A DNA stretch of 64,000 bases, taken from positions 1,240,001-1,304,000 of the forward strand of contig JADJQN010000003.1 in assembly GCA_016712745.1 (NCBI GenBank), given 5' to 3'. The DNA is from Sandaracinaceae bacterium (lineage in GTDB: Bacteria; Myxococcota_A; Polyangia; Polyangiales; JADJQN01). The notes below the pieces were generated by a model, which was not told where the DNA came from, made no database searches, and saw nothing but the letters and a program-made list of their open reading frames with translations. Position numbers and translations under genes: made by a program. Below are positions 27,504 to 36,786 of this stretch, in pieces; within the stretch, counting starts at the first letter, position 1, and the number at the start of each line of letters is the position of its first letter.

Positions 27504-28157
27504 GTGGGCACCTCGTGGGACATCGACCAGGCCGCTTTGGCTTCCGGGTTTTACGTCCAGATGCCTGAAGGCTACGAAGAAAAGCTCGTCGAACGCCTGC
27601 GGAAACGCGATGAAGCCGCGTTTACCGAGCTTATGGAGCTGTATCAGGTGAAGGTGTTCCACCTTCTTTTTCGCATGCTCGGTGACAAAGAAGAGGCGCG
27701 CGATGTGGCGCAGGACGTTTTCTATACGGTGTTCAAGAGCATCGATAGCTTTCGCGGAGACTCCAAGCTCTCGACATGGATCTACCGAGTCGCCACCAAT
27801 CACTGCAAAAACCGAATCAAATATTTGGGGCGACGGGCCCGCGGGCAAAAGCAGGAGTTCAACGAGCTCTCCGAGCAGGACTCCGTCGAGAGCGCGACGA
27901 TGCAAACAAGCTCCAAGATCGATCGACCCGACCAGGTTGCCGAAGGCAAAGAGACCGAGAGCATCGTCCAGCGCGCACTATCCTCGCTTGATGAAGAGCA
28001 TCGAACGCTCGTTGTGATGCGCGACATTGAAGGCATGTCGTATGAAGAGATCCAGTCGATCACGGGCTTGCCAGAGGGCACCGTGAAAAGTCGTTTGCAT
28101 CGGGCACGCCTCGCGCTCAAAGAACACGTGCAAGCACAATACAAGGGGGCGAAGTGA
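27504..28157 (+). CDS. RNA polymerase sigma factor, ECF/RpoE type
   Basis: The product has a sigma region 2 (FTELMELYQVKVFHLL through DVAQDVFYTVFKSID to STWIYRVATNHCKN) and a region 4 with MSYEEIQSITGLPEGTVKSRLHRAR, and lacks regions 1 and 3, as in ECF factors. It would redirect RNA polymerase to a specific regulon. The GTG at 27504 gives 217 residues; an in-frame ATG at 27561 (198 residues) is equally credible because neither has a good ribosome binding site. The stop overlaps the putative anti-sigma gene (GTGA), a standard arrangement. Confidence 0.88.
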   Translation: MGTSWDIDQAALASGFYVQMPEGYEEKLVERLRKRDEAAFTELMELYQVKVFHLLFRMLGDKEEARDVAQDVFYTVFKSIDSFRGDSKLSTWIYRVATNHCKNRIKYLGRRARGQKQEFNELSEQDSVESATMQTSSKIDRPDQVAEGKETESIVQRALSSLDEEHRTLVVMRDIEGMSYEEIQSITGLPEGTVKSRLHRARLALKEHVQAQYKGAK

Positions 28158-28567
28158 CGCTCAGTAACGACGAGGCGCGCGAGAAGTTCAGCGCAGCTTA
28201 CGACAATGAATTGAATCCGGCGGACAAGGCGGCGTTTGACGCGGCGCTGGCTTCCGATGACGAGCTGCGGAGTGAGTACGAAGAGTTTGTAAGCTTGCTT
28301 CGCTCGACGCATGCGCTGGCTGATGAAGCGGACGAGCTGCACGTGCCAGATCTCGTTGGCAGCGTGCAGGCGCGTTTGCGCGCGCGCAGCGGAGGTCGCT
28401 ATTTTCGCGACAAATTCAGCGAAAAATCGGGGCCCCGCGGGACCATGCCGATTCTCGCTTTGGGCGTGATGCTCTTGTTAGTGCTCACGGCGTGGATGAT
28501 GATGCAGTACGCGCGCGTGCTTGAGCCAAGCGACGCGCACCATGAGACCCACGCGCCTTCGCGCTAG
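28154..28567 (+). CDS. Probable membrane anti-sigma factor
   Basis: The 137-residue product has an N-terminal cytoplasmic part (FSAAYDNELNPADKAAFDAAL, like the anti-sigma domain of zinc-finger ZAS proteins), one transmembrane segment at about residues 99-116 (ILALGVMLLLVLTAWMMM) and a short outer tail. The His/Cys zinc ligands usual in ZAS domains are absent, so it would bind its sigma factor without zinc. Start GTG overlaps the sigma gene. The function is inferred from position and architecture. Confidence 0.72.
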   Translation: MTLSNDEAREKFSAAYDNELNPADKAAFDAALASDDELRSEYEEFVSLLRSTHALADEADELHVPDLVGSVQARLRARSGGRYFRDKFSEKSGPRGTMPILALGVMLLLVLTAWMMMQYARVLEPSDAHHETHAPSR

Positions 28568-28587
28568 ATTTCGCGGCGAAGTGCGCC

Positions 28588-29844
28588 TCAGCTTTTGCGA
28601 CTGGCTAAATGCGCGTCCCGAATGGCGTTTACTTGGTCGTTCGTGAGCATGTGATCACTTTGCTTTGCGACCTTGATGATGTGCTCGCACAAGTCTTGTG
28701 ATACTTCGTGACCGCGACGGCGTAGCCAGTACTGTACGTTCGAAAGACCTGACATCGGACCGATGGTGATCTCTTGTTCGCGACCGAACATGCTGGCGGG
28801 AACGCCGGAGTAAATGCGATCGGCGAGCCACGCATCGCCTTTGGCTTGCGCTTTGATGATCGCCGCCGCGTGGACGCCAGTACCGGTGCGGAAGGCGTCG
28901 TCGCCCACGGCCGGGTAGTTGATCGGGATCGGAAACTGCGTGGCGCGCGAGACTACTTGGCAGATTTCGTAGAGCTTAGATAAATCGCGATCGCCAAGCT
29001 CCCCGAGCAGCTTCAGATTCAAGAGCATCAAATCGAGCGGCGCGTTTCCAACACGCTCTCCGATGCCAAGGATGGTTCCATGCACGCGATCGGCGCCAAA
29101 CTCGAATGCCCACAACGCGTTCTCAAGAGCGAGGCCGCGATCGTTGTGGCCATGCCAATCGACGAGCACCTGGCCCTCAACGCCCTTTTCAGCGACGATT
29201 TTGCGGGTAAATTGGACGAGATTGCGCACGCCGTCCGGGGTCGCGTGGCCGACGGTGTCGCACAAGCAAAGGCGCGTTGCGCCGTGATCGATCGCAGCGA
29301 CGAAGAGCTCGCGCAACACTTCGGGCTTGGAGCGCGTGGTGTCTTCCGTCACGTAGGTGACAGGCAAATTATTCTTTACGCCAAAGTCGATGGCTTCGAT
29401 GGAGCGATTGCGAATGAGCTCGACGGACCAATCTTCGGCGATGGCGCGAATCGGCGACGAGCCAATAAAAGTCATCACCTCAATCGGGATGCCGGCGCGC
29501 TGGGAGACCTCCACCATCGGCGCAATGTCGCTCACGACGGTGCGCCCCGCGCAGCCGAGGCGAATCTTCATCTTGCAGTCGACGACTTCCTTGGCGATGC
29601 GTAGCACGTCATCAAAGGCGCGCGGGCTTGAGCCCGGCAGGCCGACGTCGGCGTACTCGACACCGAGCTCATCGAGCAAATGCAAGATTTCGAGCTTGTC
29701 GCTGATCTTCGGATCGACGACCGATGGATTTTGAATTCCATCGCGCAGCGTTTCGTCAAGCAGTGACACGCCACGCATGGCTACCGCCGAACGGCGCTCG
29801 ACGGCGTTCCAGTCGTAAATGAGATCGCTTACTTCCGCACCCAT
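28588..29844 (-). CDS. LeuA/HMGL-like acyltransferase without regulatory domain
   Basis: The 418-residue protein belongs to the 2-isopropylmalate synthase/homocitrate synthase/citramalate synthase superfamily. It has the metal/catalytic start LLDETLRDGIQNPSV, WHGHNDRGLALENALWAF with the metal-binding His pair, and GIGERVGNAPLD. It lacks the C-terminal regulatory domain typical of leucine-sensitive LeuA, so true leucine synthesis is uncertain and homocitrate-like or other substrates are possible. A MaoC-type hydratase gene lies 24 nt upstream on the same strand, suggesting a shared operon. Confidence 0.75.
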   Translation of the reverse strand: MGAEVSDLIYDWNAVERRSAVAMRGVSLLDETLRDGIQNPSVVDPKISDKLEILHLLDELGVEYADVGLPGSSPRAFDDVLRIAKEVVDCKMKIRLGCAGRTVVSDIAPMVEVSQRAGIPIEVMTFIGSSPIRAIAEDWSVELIRNRSIEAIDFGVKNNLPVTYVTEDTTRSKPEVLRELFVAAIDHGATRLCLCDTVGHATPDGVRNLVQFTRKIVAEKGVEGQVLVDWHGHNDRGLALENALWAFEFGADRVHGTILGIGERVGNAPLDLMLLNLKLLGELGDRDLSKLYEICQVVSRATQFPIPINYPAVGDDAFRTGTGVHAAAIIKAQAKGDAWLADRIYSGVPASMFGREQEITIGPMSGLSNVQYWLRRRGHEVSQDLCEHIIKVAKQSDHMLTNDQVNAIRDAHLASRKS

Positions 29845-29868
29845 CGAAAACCTCTAGCCCAAGTATGA

Positions 29869-30708
29869 CTAGCCTAAGGTCGCGTATCCACCACTGAAAA
29901 CGTAGTCCCCCGGGCGCTCTTTGGCCGAAACGCGCAAAACGATGCGTCCGTCCTCGCGCCATCCTTCCGTGATGAGCGTATCGCCCGGCCAAACCGGCTT
30001 ACGAAACTGCCCAGACAAGTACTTGAGCTTGCTCGGATCTCCCGCGCATTCATTGGCGATAACCGCGCGACAAACATAACCGTAGGTGCACAAGCCATGA
30101 AGGATCGGATGTCCAAAGCCTGCTGACTCGCCGATCTTTGGATCGATGTGCAGAGGATTGAGATCGCCGTTCAAACGATAGAGAGCAGCTTGCTCTTTCG
30201 ATGTCGACTCTTCAAATGACCAGTCGCACGGGCGGGCCGGCGCTTTGGCTTCGTCACGTTTCGGAGGCGGCGGTCCATCAAAGCCACCATCGAGGCGATA
30301 GATGATCGACCACTCGGTCTCGCACACAAGCTCACCCTTCTCATCGCGTGTCTCAGTGGTCACGATGGTCGTCGCCATGCGCTTCAGATCGTAGACGCCA
30401 GCGACCTTGCCGACCGTCTTCAGTGTTCCGGCGGGCGCGAACGGCTTGTGCAAACGGATGGCCTGGCCGCCATGCACGACGCCGAGCATGTTGCCGCCGA
30501 TGGCGTCGAAGAGCGCCGCGTTCGCAATGAACGCCGGGACAACGGCGTAGGACGGAAACACCTTTGGGCCTTCGCCTTCGAAGAGATAGGCAAGCTCGCC
30601 GTCGCGCTTGGCGCCGATCGACAGTGCGTAGAGCACCACATCTTTCCAGGTGTACGTATGAACGAGCTCGGCGGTCGTTTTTCCGACCGCAGAAAGATTG
30701 AGTGTCAC
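29869..30708 (-). CDS. MaoC-family (2-enoyl-CoA hydratase 2-like) dehydratase
   Basis: The 279-residue product has two hotdog halves. The second carries the hydratase-2 motif YRLNGDLNPLHIDPKIGESAGFGHPILHG, with the catalytic Asp and His of (R)-specific enoyl-CoA hydratases such as the eukaryotic multifunctional enzyme type 2. It likely hydrates trans-2-enoyl-CoA to (3R)-hydroxyacyl-CoA in fatty-acid or sterol-side-chain degradation. It is followed by the LeuA-like gene; the relationship is not understood. Confidence 0.85.
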   Translation of the reverse strand: MTLNLSAVGKTTAELVHTYTWKDVVLYALSIGAKRDGELAYLFEGEGPKVFPSYAVVPAFIANAALFDAIGGNMLGVVHGGQAIRLHKPFAPAGTLKTVGKVAGVYDLKRMATTIVTTETRDEKGELVCETEWSIIYRLDGGFDGPPPPKRDEAKAPARPCDWSFEESTSKEQAALYRLNGDLNPLHIDPKIGESAGFGHPILHGLCTYGYVCRAVIANECAGDPSKLKYLSGQFRKPVWPGDTLITEGWREDGRIVLRVSAKERPGDYVFSGGYATLG

Positions 30709-30821
30709 CCGCGCCTCCTTAGATGATGTTGCGCGGGCGGACGCTAACGCGCTCCTCCCTCGAGTTCAACCGGAGGTTGACCACGCGGGAGCGGTCGCGC
30801 ACCTTGCAAGGCATGCTTAGA

Positions 30822-31529
30822 ATGAGCGCGCCTTGGTGCGTGCTAGTCAGTGCCGCGTTGCCATGGCTGAGCGCGTGCGCGCTTTCTCAGCCAGGCATTT
30901 CTGAGCGTGATGCGAGCACAGAGGATGGCCCGCCTGTCGGTACGGATTCCGATCAGGATGGCATTTGTGATGCAACGGAAGAAAGCGTGGGCACCAATCC
31001 ATTTGATGCCGATACGGACGGCGATGGCTTTCCCGACGATGTCGAGCGTGCGTTGAACGCAGACCCGCGCATGCCAGCGCAGCCCCTTCGCGAGAGCGTC
31101 GTCTACATTAGTGAAGGCGCGACAGCGCCTCTTTCGGTGATGCCGATGGTACGCGTGCGCGGAATGGGCGAGACCTTTTCGGGCTACTCAGCGTCGGGCA
31201 ATGCCGTTCGCGCGATGGGTGTCGTGGCTACGGATTTAGTCCAGGCAGCGTTCGCTAGTGATGCTTACCCGCGCGCCAACGTCTTTCGCATCCTGAGCGA
31301 GTCCGAGCGATTCGAAGGCGTAGAAGGCACGACGCAGCTTCTTTTCGAAGTGCGACTTTTCGCCGGTGCGATGGCGCCTCGCGATTGTCGCCGCGCATTT
31401 GGTCTGCGCTATCTCGTCAAGAACAACGAGGGAAGTATCTACGGGGGGCCTTCGTATTTAGTTGTCGTGACGCCTGACGTCGAGAGCGAGAACTATACGG
31501 AGTGGTGTCCGCCCGTATCGTGTTATTGA
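30822..31529 (+). CDS. Lipoprotein with calcium-binding DxDxDG repeats
   Basis: The product starts MSAPWCVLVSAALPWLSAC, a lipoprotein signal, followed by an acidic linker containing GTDSDQDGICDATEE and DADTDGDGFPDDVE, thrombospondin-type-3-like Ca2+ loops. The remaining domain is not recognised. ATG 30822 is chosen because AAGG lies 10 nt upstream; ATG 30813 is too close to it. It is probably attached at the cell surface. The 3' end overlaps the convergent transglycosylase gene by 7 nt. Confidence 0.78.
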   Translation: MSAPWCVLVSAALPWLSACALSQPGISERDASTEDGPPVGTDSDQDGICDATEESVGTNPFDADTDGDGFPDDVERALNADPRMPAQPLRESVVYISEGATAPLSVMPMVRVRGMGETFSGYSASGNAVRAMGVVATDLVQAAFASDAYPRANVFRILSESERFEGVEGTTQLLFEVRLFAGAMAPRDCRRAFGLRYLVKNNEGSIYGGPSYLVVVTPDVESENYTEWCPPVSCY

Positions 31530-32581
31530 CGCGCGCGTTTGCGAGCGAGTACGAGCAGCAGCCCCAGCGCTAGCGCAAGCAGACTGCGTTCATGCAACCG
31601 CGCTCCCGCGGCGCTGCAGCTGCATCCAGAAGGCGGTTGATGGACTACGCCGCTGTCTAAAGCCGGGGCGTCGATACGTGATGCATCTAAGTTGCTCGCG
31701 TCGACATCGCCGGAATCAAGAAGCGCAGCATCAAGCATCGAAGCGTCGCTGCTTGCGTCCGGTGCAACGCCCGCGTCGAGCTCGACGGGAAGGCCTGCGC
31801 AAGCGCCCGTGTGGCTCGGCATCGGCATGCTCAAATTGCCAGGAAAGCAGCTGGTTGCTGTGCCGCATATTTCATCGTCGTCCGGATAGCTCACTTCGAT
31901 CGTTGGCCAACGATCGGCGACTGGGCTTCGCAGATATCCCCACACCACTTCCTGATAGGGATAGTCGCTGCGTGCGCCACCGGCGTCGCTACGGTAGGGC
32001 ATTCGCGTTGCGGCGTAGCGGGGATTGTGCGGGTTGTTAATGTAGCTAAAGCCGTTGTAGGCCCAGACCGCGTAATACCAACACTCGACAAGGTCGGGAT
32101 TGTTTACGCCCACGTAAGGAGTCGTGCGCCACTTCTGACCAAGGATGCGCGCGCCGGTACCGACGTTGTACACAAAGCCCCGTGCGACGCTCGGCGGATC
32201 AAAGCCGGCAGTGCCGTCCATGCCGCTCGTGATTTGCATGACGCCGTAGCCACAGTCGAACGAGATCAACGTGGGTCCCGTTCCCCCGCAGGTGCCGGTC
32301 GCGGAAAACTGACGCCACGTGGATTCCACTTGGCCGATGGCGGCGAGCAGCGCGCACGGAAAGCGAGCGCTCACGGAGCTTGAAGGGCGACCTTCGCCGA
32401 TCATGCCAAGGTCGGGTCCGTCCGAGCCAAGGGAGTTTGCGGCAGCGCGCGAGAACGCGGTGCTAAGCGCGGCGTCGCATGGCTGCACGCCTTCAACGGC
32501 CGGCTCGGGGCAATCGGCACTGCCGCGCGTACTGACCATCGCGCTACTCATCACGATCAGCACAAAAAGAGCGCGTTTCAT
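31523..32581 (-). CDS. Exported lytic-transglycosylase-like protein with MYXO-CTERM tail
   Basis: The 352-residue product has a signal peptide (about 1-22) and an SLT/lysozyme-like domain with the catalytic-Glu region LAAIGQVESTWRQF and CGYGVMQITSG. A long Asp/Ala/Ser-rich linker leads to a C-terminal GCSCSAAG, hydrophobic segment and Arg-rich end, the MYXO-CTERM pattern of myxobacterial surface proteins processed by a dedicated sortase-like protease. It may cleave peptidoglycan. The ATG overlaps the upstream stop (ATGA) of a beta-propeller protein. A longer reading to 32773 overlaps that gene and is rejected. Confidence 0.8.
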   Translation of the reverse strand: MKRALFVLIVMSSAMVSTRGSADCPEPAVEGVQPCDAALSTAFSRAAANSLGSDGPDLGMIGEGRPSSSVSARFPCALLAAIGQVESTWRQFSATGTCGGTGPTLISFDCGYGVMQITSGMDGTAGFDPPSVARGFVYNVGTGARILGQKWRTTPYVGVNNPDLVECWYYAVWAYNGFSYINNPHNPRYAATRMPYRSDAGGARSDYPYQEVVWGYLRSPVADRWPTIEVSYPDDDEICGTATSCFPGNLSMPMPSHTGACAGLPVELDAGVAPDASSDASMLDAALLDSGDVDASNLDASRIDAPALDSGVVHQPPSGCSCSAAGARLHERSLLALALGLLLVLARKRARQ

Positions 32582-33657
32582 GGCAGCGCTCCAGCAATAC
32601 CCGCTACGTGGACAACGACGTTCGAGGGTACCGAGAGCGGCGCACAGGCGCCCGTTTGCGTCTGAAGCACCAACGTTTCGCGTGAAGCTGAGCCAATCGA
32701 CTCGAGAACGATCAGGCGGGCGTCGTTCGTCGCAGCAATCGCGTGAAGCCAGCGCGCATTGCCGTTTGACCAAAGCGTGAAGACGGAGCCTGGGCCGATC
32801 ATGCGCACGTCTGTATGCGCCGAGGTCAAGAGCGAAGAGCTAGCGCCGACTGCGATGGGAGCCGCGTCGCTCGAAACGTTCGTCGCGATGGTTTCAACCA
32901 CGGAGTCTTCAATGCGAACGCGCACAACGTCGTTACTGCGGGCGTCGCGCCGCAACGCGACCACCGAGAGTCCGTCGGTGCTCAAACTGGCGTCGCGAAA
33001 AGCATCCATCGACGAGCGCACAAGAGTGCGCGTGCGGCCCGACCGCGTGTCGATGGCGACAATGCTGCCGCCGCCCCACGACGCGCGAATCGCAATCAGC
33101 TCCGAAGAATGCGCAACGCCGATGGGATGCAGCATGTACGCAATGTCCGAATTAACTTCGCGTACACGTCCCGAGCGAGCGTCCACCGCGAGCACGGTGA
33201 GACGCTCGTCTTCAAGTCGCCCGTGCCGCGTTTCCTCGTCGGAGGGAGGTGGCATTGCCTCGGACCGCACGACAAAGACTTCGCGATTATCCGCGGAGAA
33301 TGCTGCGGGCACCTGCTGTAGGCCTGTCAGCAAAACACGCGACTGCGCGGTGGCGATGTCAAAGAGCAAAAGGTCTGTGTGACGACGAGGCTCGCCCGAG
33401 TTACTCACGTTCAAGAGCGCAAGCGCTCGGCCATCGGGCGCGAGCGTTGCCATGGGCACAACGTCGGCGTGGTGCGCGACTCGGCCCAACGTGCGCACAC
33501 TTTGCTGCGCCGAAAAACTATGCGCGACGATCGCCGAAAAGTCGGCATCGTGCGCTGTCTCGATGGCAATCACGGTTTGAGCTGCCGCTATGCTCGCTGA
33601 CGCAAGCCACATGAACGCGACGACAAACGCTGTGCGAAGACGCATCGAGTACTTCAT
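32578..33657 (-). CDS. Exported TolB/WD40-like beta-propeller protein
   Basis: The 359-residue product begins with a signal peptide (cut after ASIAAA, about residue 26) and is built of repeated units ending in patterns such as LAPDGRALALLNV and AFSADNREVFVV, as in TolB/PD40 propellers. This suggests a periplasmic or surface scaffold. ATG 33657 starts the signal peptide; an upstream start at 33699 lacks justification. It is translationally coupled to the transglycosylase downstream, which hints at a common envelope role. Confidence 0.7.
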   Translation of the reverse strand: MKYSMRLRTAFVVAFMWLASASIAAAQTVIAIETAHDADFSAIVAHSFSAQQSVRTLGRVAHHADVVPMATLAPDGRALALLNVSNSGEPRRHTDLLLFDIATAQSRVLLTGLQQVPAAFSADNREVFVVRSEAMPPPSDEETRHGRLEDERLTVLAVDARSGRVREVNSDIAYMLHPIGVAHSSELIAIRASWGGGSIVAIDTRSGRTRTLVRSSMDAFRDASLSTDGLSVVALRRDARSNDVVRVRIEDSVVETIATNVSSDAAPIAVGASSSLLTSAHTDVRMIGPGSVFTLWSNGNARWLHAIAATNDARLIVLESIGSASRETLVLQTQTGACAPLSVPSNVVVHVAGIAGALP

Positions 33658-33722
33658 AGCGCGTGCATATCGCGACCGCACGACGATGCGTGCGGTCAAG
33701 CGATGCGCGCGAACCGTTCTGC

Positions 33723-33953
33723 CTATCCGATCACGCCCGGCACTTGCTTGGCGCGCTTGCGGCGACGACGAGCCGCTTCCGACTCCTTCTTACGACGCTT
33801 GATCGACGGCTTCATGTAATGACGGCGGCGCTTGAGCTCGCGAAGGATGCCCTCCGCGGCCATCTTGCGCTTCAAATGCTTGATCGCGCGCTCGATGCCC
33901 TTGTCGCCAACGACGACTTCAAGGGGCTTGCACTGTACGGCTTCTCCAATCAT
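33723..33953 (-). CDS. rpsU: 30S ribosomal protein S21
   Basis: S21 is the small basic 30S protein that takes part in initiation. The 76-residue product (IERAIKHLKRKMAAEGILREL then basic RRRHYMKPSIKRRKKESEAARRRRKR) matches the S21 family and length. The ATG at 33953 has AGAGGA just upstream. Other readings extending to 34130 are antisense to the clpB end. It is followed downstream by the beta-propeller gene. Confidence 0.95.
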   Translation of the reverse strand: MIGEAVQCKPLEVVVGDKGIERAIKHLKRKMAAEGILRELKRRRHYMKPSIKRRKKESEAARRRRKRAKQVPGVIG

Positions 33954-34044
33954 TCCGGTCCTCTTCTCGCTCTTTCGACGGGGCGCGCAAGTATGCACGG
34001 CATCAGACAGGGCGCAAGAGTTCTCACCTTTGATCCGATCGCAA

Positions 34045-36681
34045 TTAGGCGGAAGCGGGCTTATGAGCGATCTTTTCGGCCGGAGCCTGGGCTTTCTGGG
34101 CAGCAGTCTTCCGCCCAAAGCCCAATTCACCGCTTGCGACGATATCGACCACCACTGCGTCTCCTGGTTGATACCGTCCCGCCAATATCTCTTGCGCGAG
34201 CGCGTTTTCCAGGTGCTTCTGGATCGCTCGCTTCAAGGGGCGCGCGCCGTAAACCGGATCGTAACCCGCGTTGCCGAGGAAGTCCTTCGCCTGGTCACTC
34301 ATTTCCAGTGAAAGCTCGCGCGTGGCGAGGCGCTTCGCGAAGCGCGCCAGCTGAATGTCGACCACGTGGCGTAGATGCGCGCGATCCAGTCGATGGAAGA
34401 CCACTGTCTCATCGAGACGGTTGAGGAACTCCGGGCGGAAGGCCTTTTGCAGATCCTCCATAACCGCTGCACGCATGCGCGTCTCGTCGTCGATCGACAT
34501 GATGTGCTGCGAACCGACGTTCGAGGTGAGGATGATTACTGCGTTCTTGAAATCCACAGTACGGCCTTGGCCGTCGGTGAGACGTCCGTCATCGAGAACC
34601 TGCAGCAGAGTGTTCCAGACATCCGGATGTGCTTTTTCGACTTCGTCGAACAAGATGACGCTGTAGGGACGACGACGGACCGGCTCGGTGAGCTGACCAC
34701 CTTCTTCGTAGCCGACATAGCCCGGGGGGGCACCGATCAAGCGCGAGACGGAGTGCTTCTCCATATATTCGCTCATGTCGATCCGGATCATGGCGCGTTC
34801 GTCGTCGAACAAAAACTCGGCCAGCGCACGCGCGAGCTCCGTTTTGCCGACGCCGGTCGGTCCCAAAAAGAGGAAGGAGCCAATGGGGCGATTCTCCTCG
34901 CCAAGACCGGCGCGTGCGCGGCGTACAGCATTCGCGACAGCGACAACCGCATCGTGTTGGCCGACGACTCGCTCCTCGAGGCGTTGTTCCATGCCAAGCA
35001 GCTTGGCCTTTTCGCTCTCGAGCATTTTGCGGATCGGCACGCCCGTCCATTTTGAGACGATGGCAGCGATGTCTTCGTCGGTGACTTCCTCGGTTAGGAA
35101 ACTGCCCGACGTCTGCGCCTCGCCGAGCTTGATTTGGGCTTCCGCGACGGCCTTTTCAGCGGCGGGAATGTCACCGTACTGAATGCGAGCAGCCGTCTCG
35201 AAGTCGGCGACGCGTTGCGCGTGCTCGAGATCGGTGCGCAGCGTCTCCACGCGAGCCTTTTGCGCACGCATGCCTTCGATGAGCTCGCGCTCGCGCATCC
35301 ATTGACCGCGCATGGCATCGCGCTTTTCCGACTGATCGGCGATTTCGCGATCCAAGACTTCAAGGCGCTTCTTGCTCGCAGCGTCGCGTTCTTTCTTCAA
35401 CGCTTGTCGCTCGATCTCGAGCTGCATCAGATGACGTTCCACGACGTCGATCTCTTGCGGCATCGAATCGATTTCCATCTTCAGCTTGCTCGCGGCCTCG
35501 TCAACCAGATCGATGGCCTTGTCGGGCAAGAAGCGATCTGTGATGTAACGGTGCGAAAGAGTTGCGGCGGCGACGATTGCAGCATCCTGAATGCGAATGC
35601 CGTGGTGCGCTTCGTAGCGCTCTTTCAAGCCGCGCAAAATCGCAATGGTGTCTTCGACACTTGGTTCGCCTGCGAAAACCGGTTGGAAGCGGCGCGCGAG
35701 CGCTGCGTCTTTTTCGATATGCTTGCGGTACTCGTTGAGGGTCGTCGCGCCAATGCAACGCAGCTCGCCTCGGGCCAAAGCCGGCTTGAGCATATTGCTG
35801 GCGTCCATCGAGCCTTCGGCTGCGCCTGCACCGACCAGCGTGTGCAGCTCGTCGATGAAGAGAACGACGCCGCCCTCCGCACGCTCAATCTCCTTCAAAA
35901 CGGCTTTCAAACGCTCTTCGAATTCGCCGCGGAATTTTGAGCCAGCGACCAAGGCGCCGAGGTCGAGAGCCAAAATGCGCTTGTCCTTCAAGCTCTCGGG
36001 CACATCCCCCTGGGCGACGCGATGCGCAATGCCTTCGACGATCGCGGTCTTGCCGACGCCCGGTTCACCGATGAGAACGGGGTTGTTCTTTGTGCGGCGG
36101 GTGAGCACCTGCATGACACGACGAATTTCTTCATCTCGACCGATGACGGGGTCAATCTTGCCGTCGCGCGCTGCTTGCGTGAGATCGCGCGTGTACTTTT
36201 CCAGCGATTGAAACTTTCCCTCGGCTTCCGGATCTGTGACGCGCTGGGCGCCGCGCACTTCCTTCACGGCCGCGATTAACTTTTCACGCGTGAGGCCATG
36301 CGCCTCAAAAAGCTTCAGGACTTCATCCCGCTGCTTCGTTGCGGCCAGAAGTACGTGTTCGGCCGAGGTGTATTCGTCCTTCAGTGCGGTCGTTTCGTTC
36401 CAGGCTTGCGTAAATAGATCGCGCGAACGGCGCGACAGGGCAGGTTCAGCGCCGCCTTGGACACGCGGCATCGAGGCGAGGCGCGCAGCCAGATCCCGCG
36501 TGATGGCGGTAGGATTGACGCCGGCTTTCTTGGCAACCGCTTGAGCAACTCCGTCCACCTGCTCGAGCAGAGCGACGAGAATGTGCTCGGGATAAAGCTC
36601 GGGCGTCCCTTGTTCGGTCGCGCTATTTTGCGCGGCTTGTAGGGCCTCACGGGTTTTCGTCGTCAGTCGATCCAGTCGCAT
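34045..36681 (-). CDS. clpB: ATP-dependent chaperone ClpB (Hsp100)
   Basis: ClpB is a hexameric disaggregase working with DnaK/DnaJ. The 878-residue product has two N-terminal Clp repeats (1-145), AAA-1 with GEPGVGKT (205-212), a coiled-coil middle domain (about 410-525, rich in Glu/Arg) and AAA-2 with GPTGVGKTELARALAEF. The GAGGTGAGCTC before ATG 36681 is an excellent ribosome binding site. The final segment is Ala/Lys-rich. Being beside rpsU is common in some groups. Confidence 0.97.
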   Translation of the reverse strand: MRLDRLTTKTREALQAAQNSATEQGTPELYPEHILVALLEQVDGVAQAVAKKAGVNPTAITRDLAARLASMPRVQGGAEPALSRRSRDLFTQAWNETTALKDEYTSAEHVLLAATKQRDEVLKLFEAHGLTREKLIAAVKEVRGAQRVTDPEAEGKFQSLEKYTRDLTQAARDGKIDPVIGRDEEIRRVMQVLTRRTKNNPVLIGEPGVGKTAIVEGIAHRVAQGDVPESLKDKRILALDLGALVAGSKFRGEFEERLKAVLKEIERAEGGVVLFIDELHTLVGAGAAEGSMDASNMLKPALARGELRCIGATTLNEYRKHIEKDAALARRFQPVFAGEPSVEDTIAILRGLKERYEAHHGIRIQDAAIVAAATLSHRYITDRFLPDKAIDLVDEAASKLKMEIDSMPQEIDVVERHLMQLEIERQALKKERDAASKKRLEVLDREIADQSEKRDAMRGQWMRERELIEGMRAQKARVETLRTDLEHAQRVADFETAARIQYGDIPAAEKAVAEAQIKLGEAQTSGSFLTEEVTDEDIAAIVSKWTGVPIRKMLESEKAKLLGMEQRLEERVVGQHDAVVAVANAVRRARAGLGEENRPIGSFLFLGPTGVGKTELARALAEFLFDDERAMIRIDMSEYMEKHSVSRLIGAPPGYVGYEEGGQLTEPVRRRPYSVILFDEVEKAHPDVWNTLLQVLDDGRLTDGQGRTVDFKNAVIILTSNVGSQHIMSIDDETRMRAAVMEDLQKAFRPEFLNRLDETVVFHRLDRAHLRHVVDIQLARFAKRLATRELSLEMSDQAKDFLGNAGYDPVYGARPLKRAIQKHLENALAQEILAGRYQPGDAVVVDIVASGELGFGRKTAAQKAQAPAEKIAHKPASA

Positions 36682-36786
36682 GAGCTCACCTCGAGGTTGC
36701 AGAAGAAGCTAACCACCGAGAGGTGCAGGTCAACGCTTTCAGCAAAGATTTGCCAGGCGTATGACGAGCGCGCGATAAGCTCATTT

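Noticed and set aside
27504..28567. ECF pair as CarQ/CarR-type light regulator of carotenoids
   Set aside because: The anti-sigma has one membrane helix, unlike CarR, and no carotenoid promoter evidence exists.
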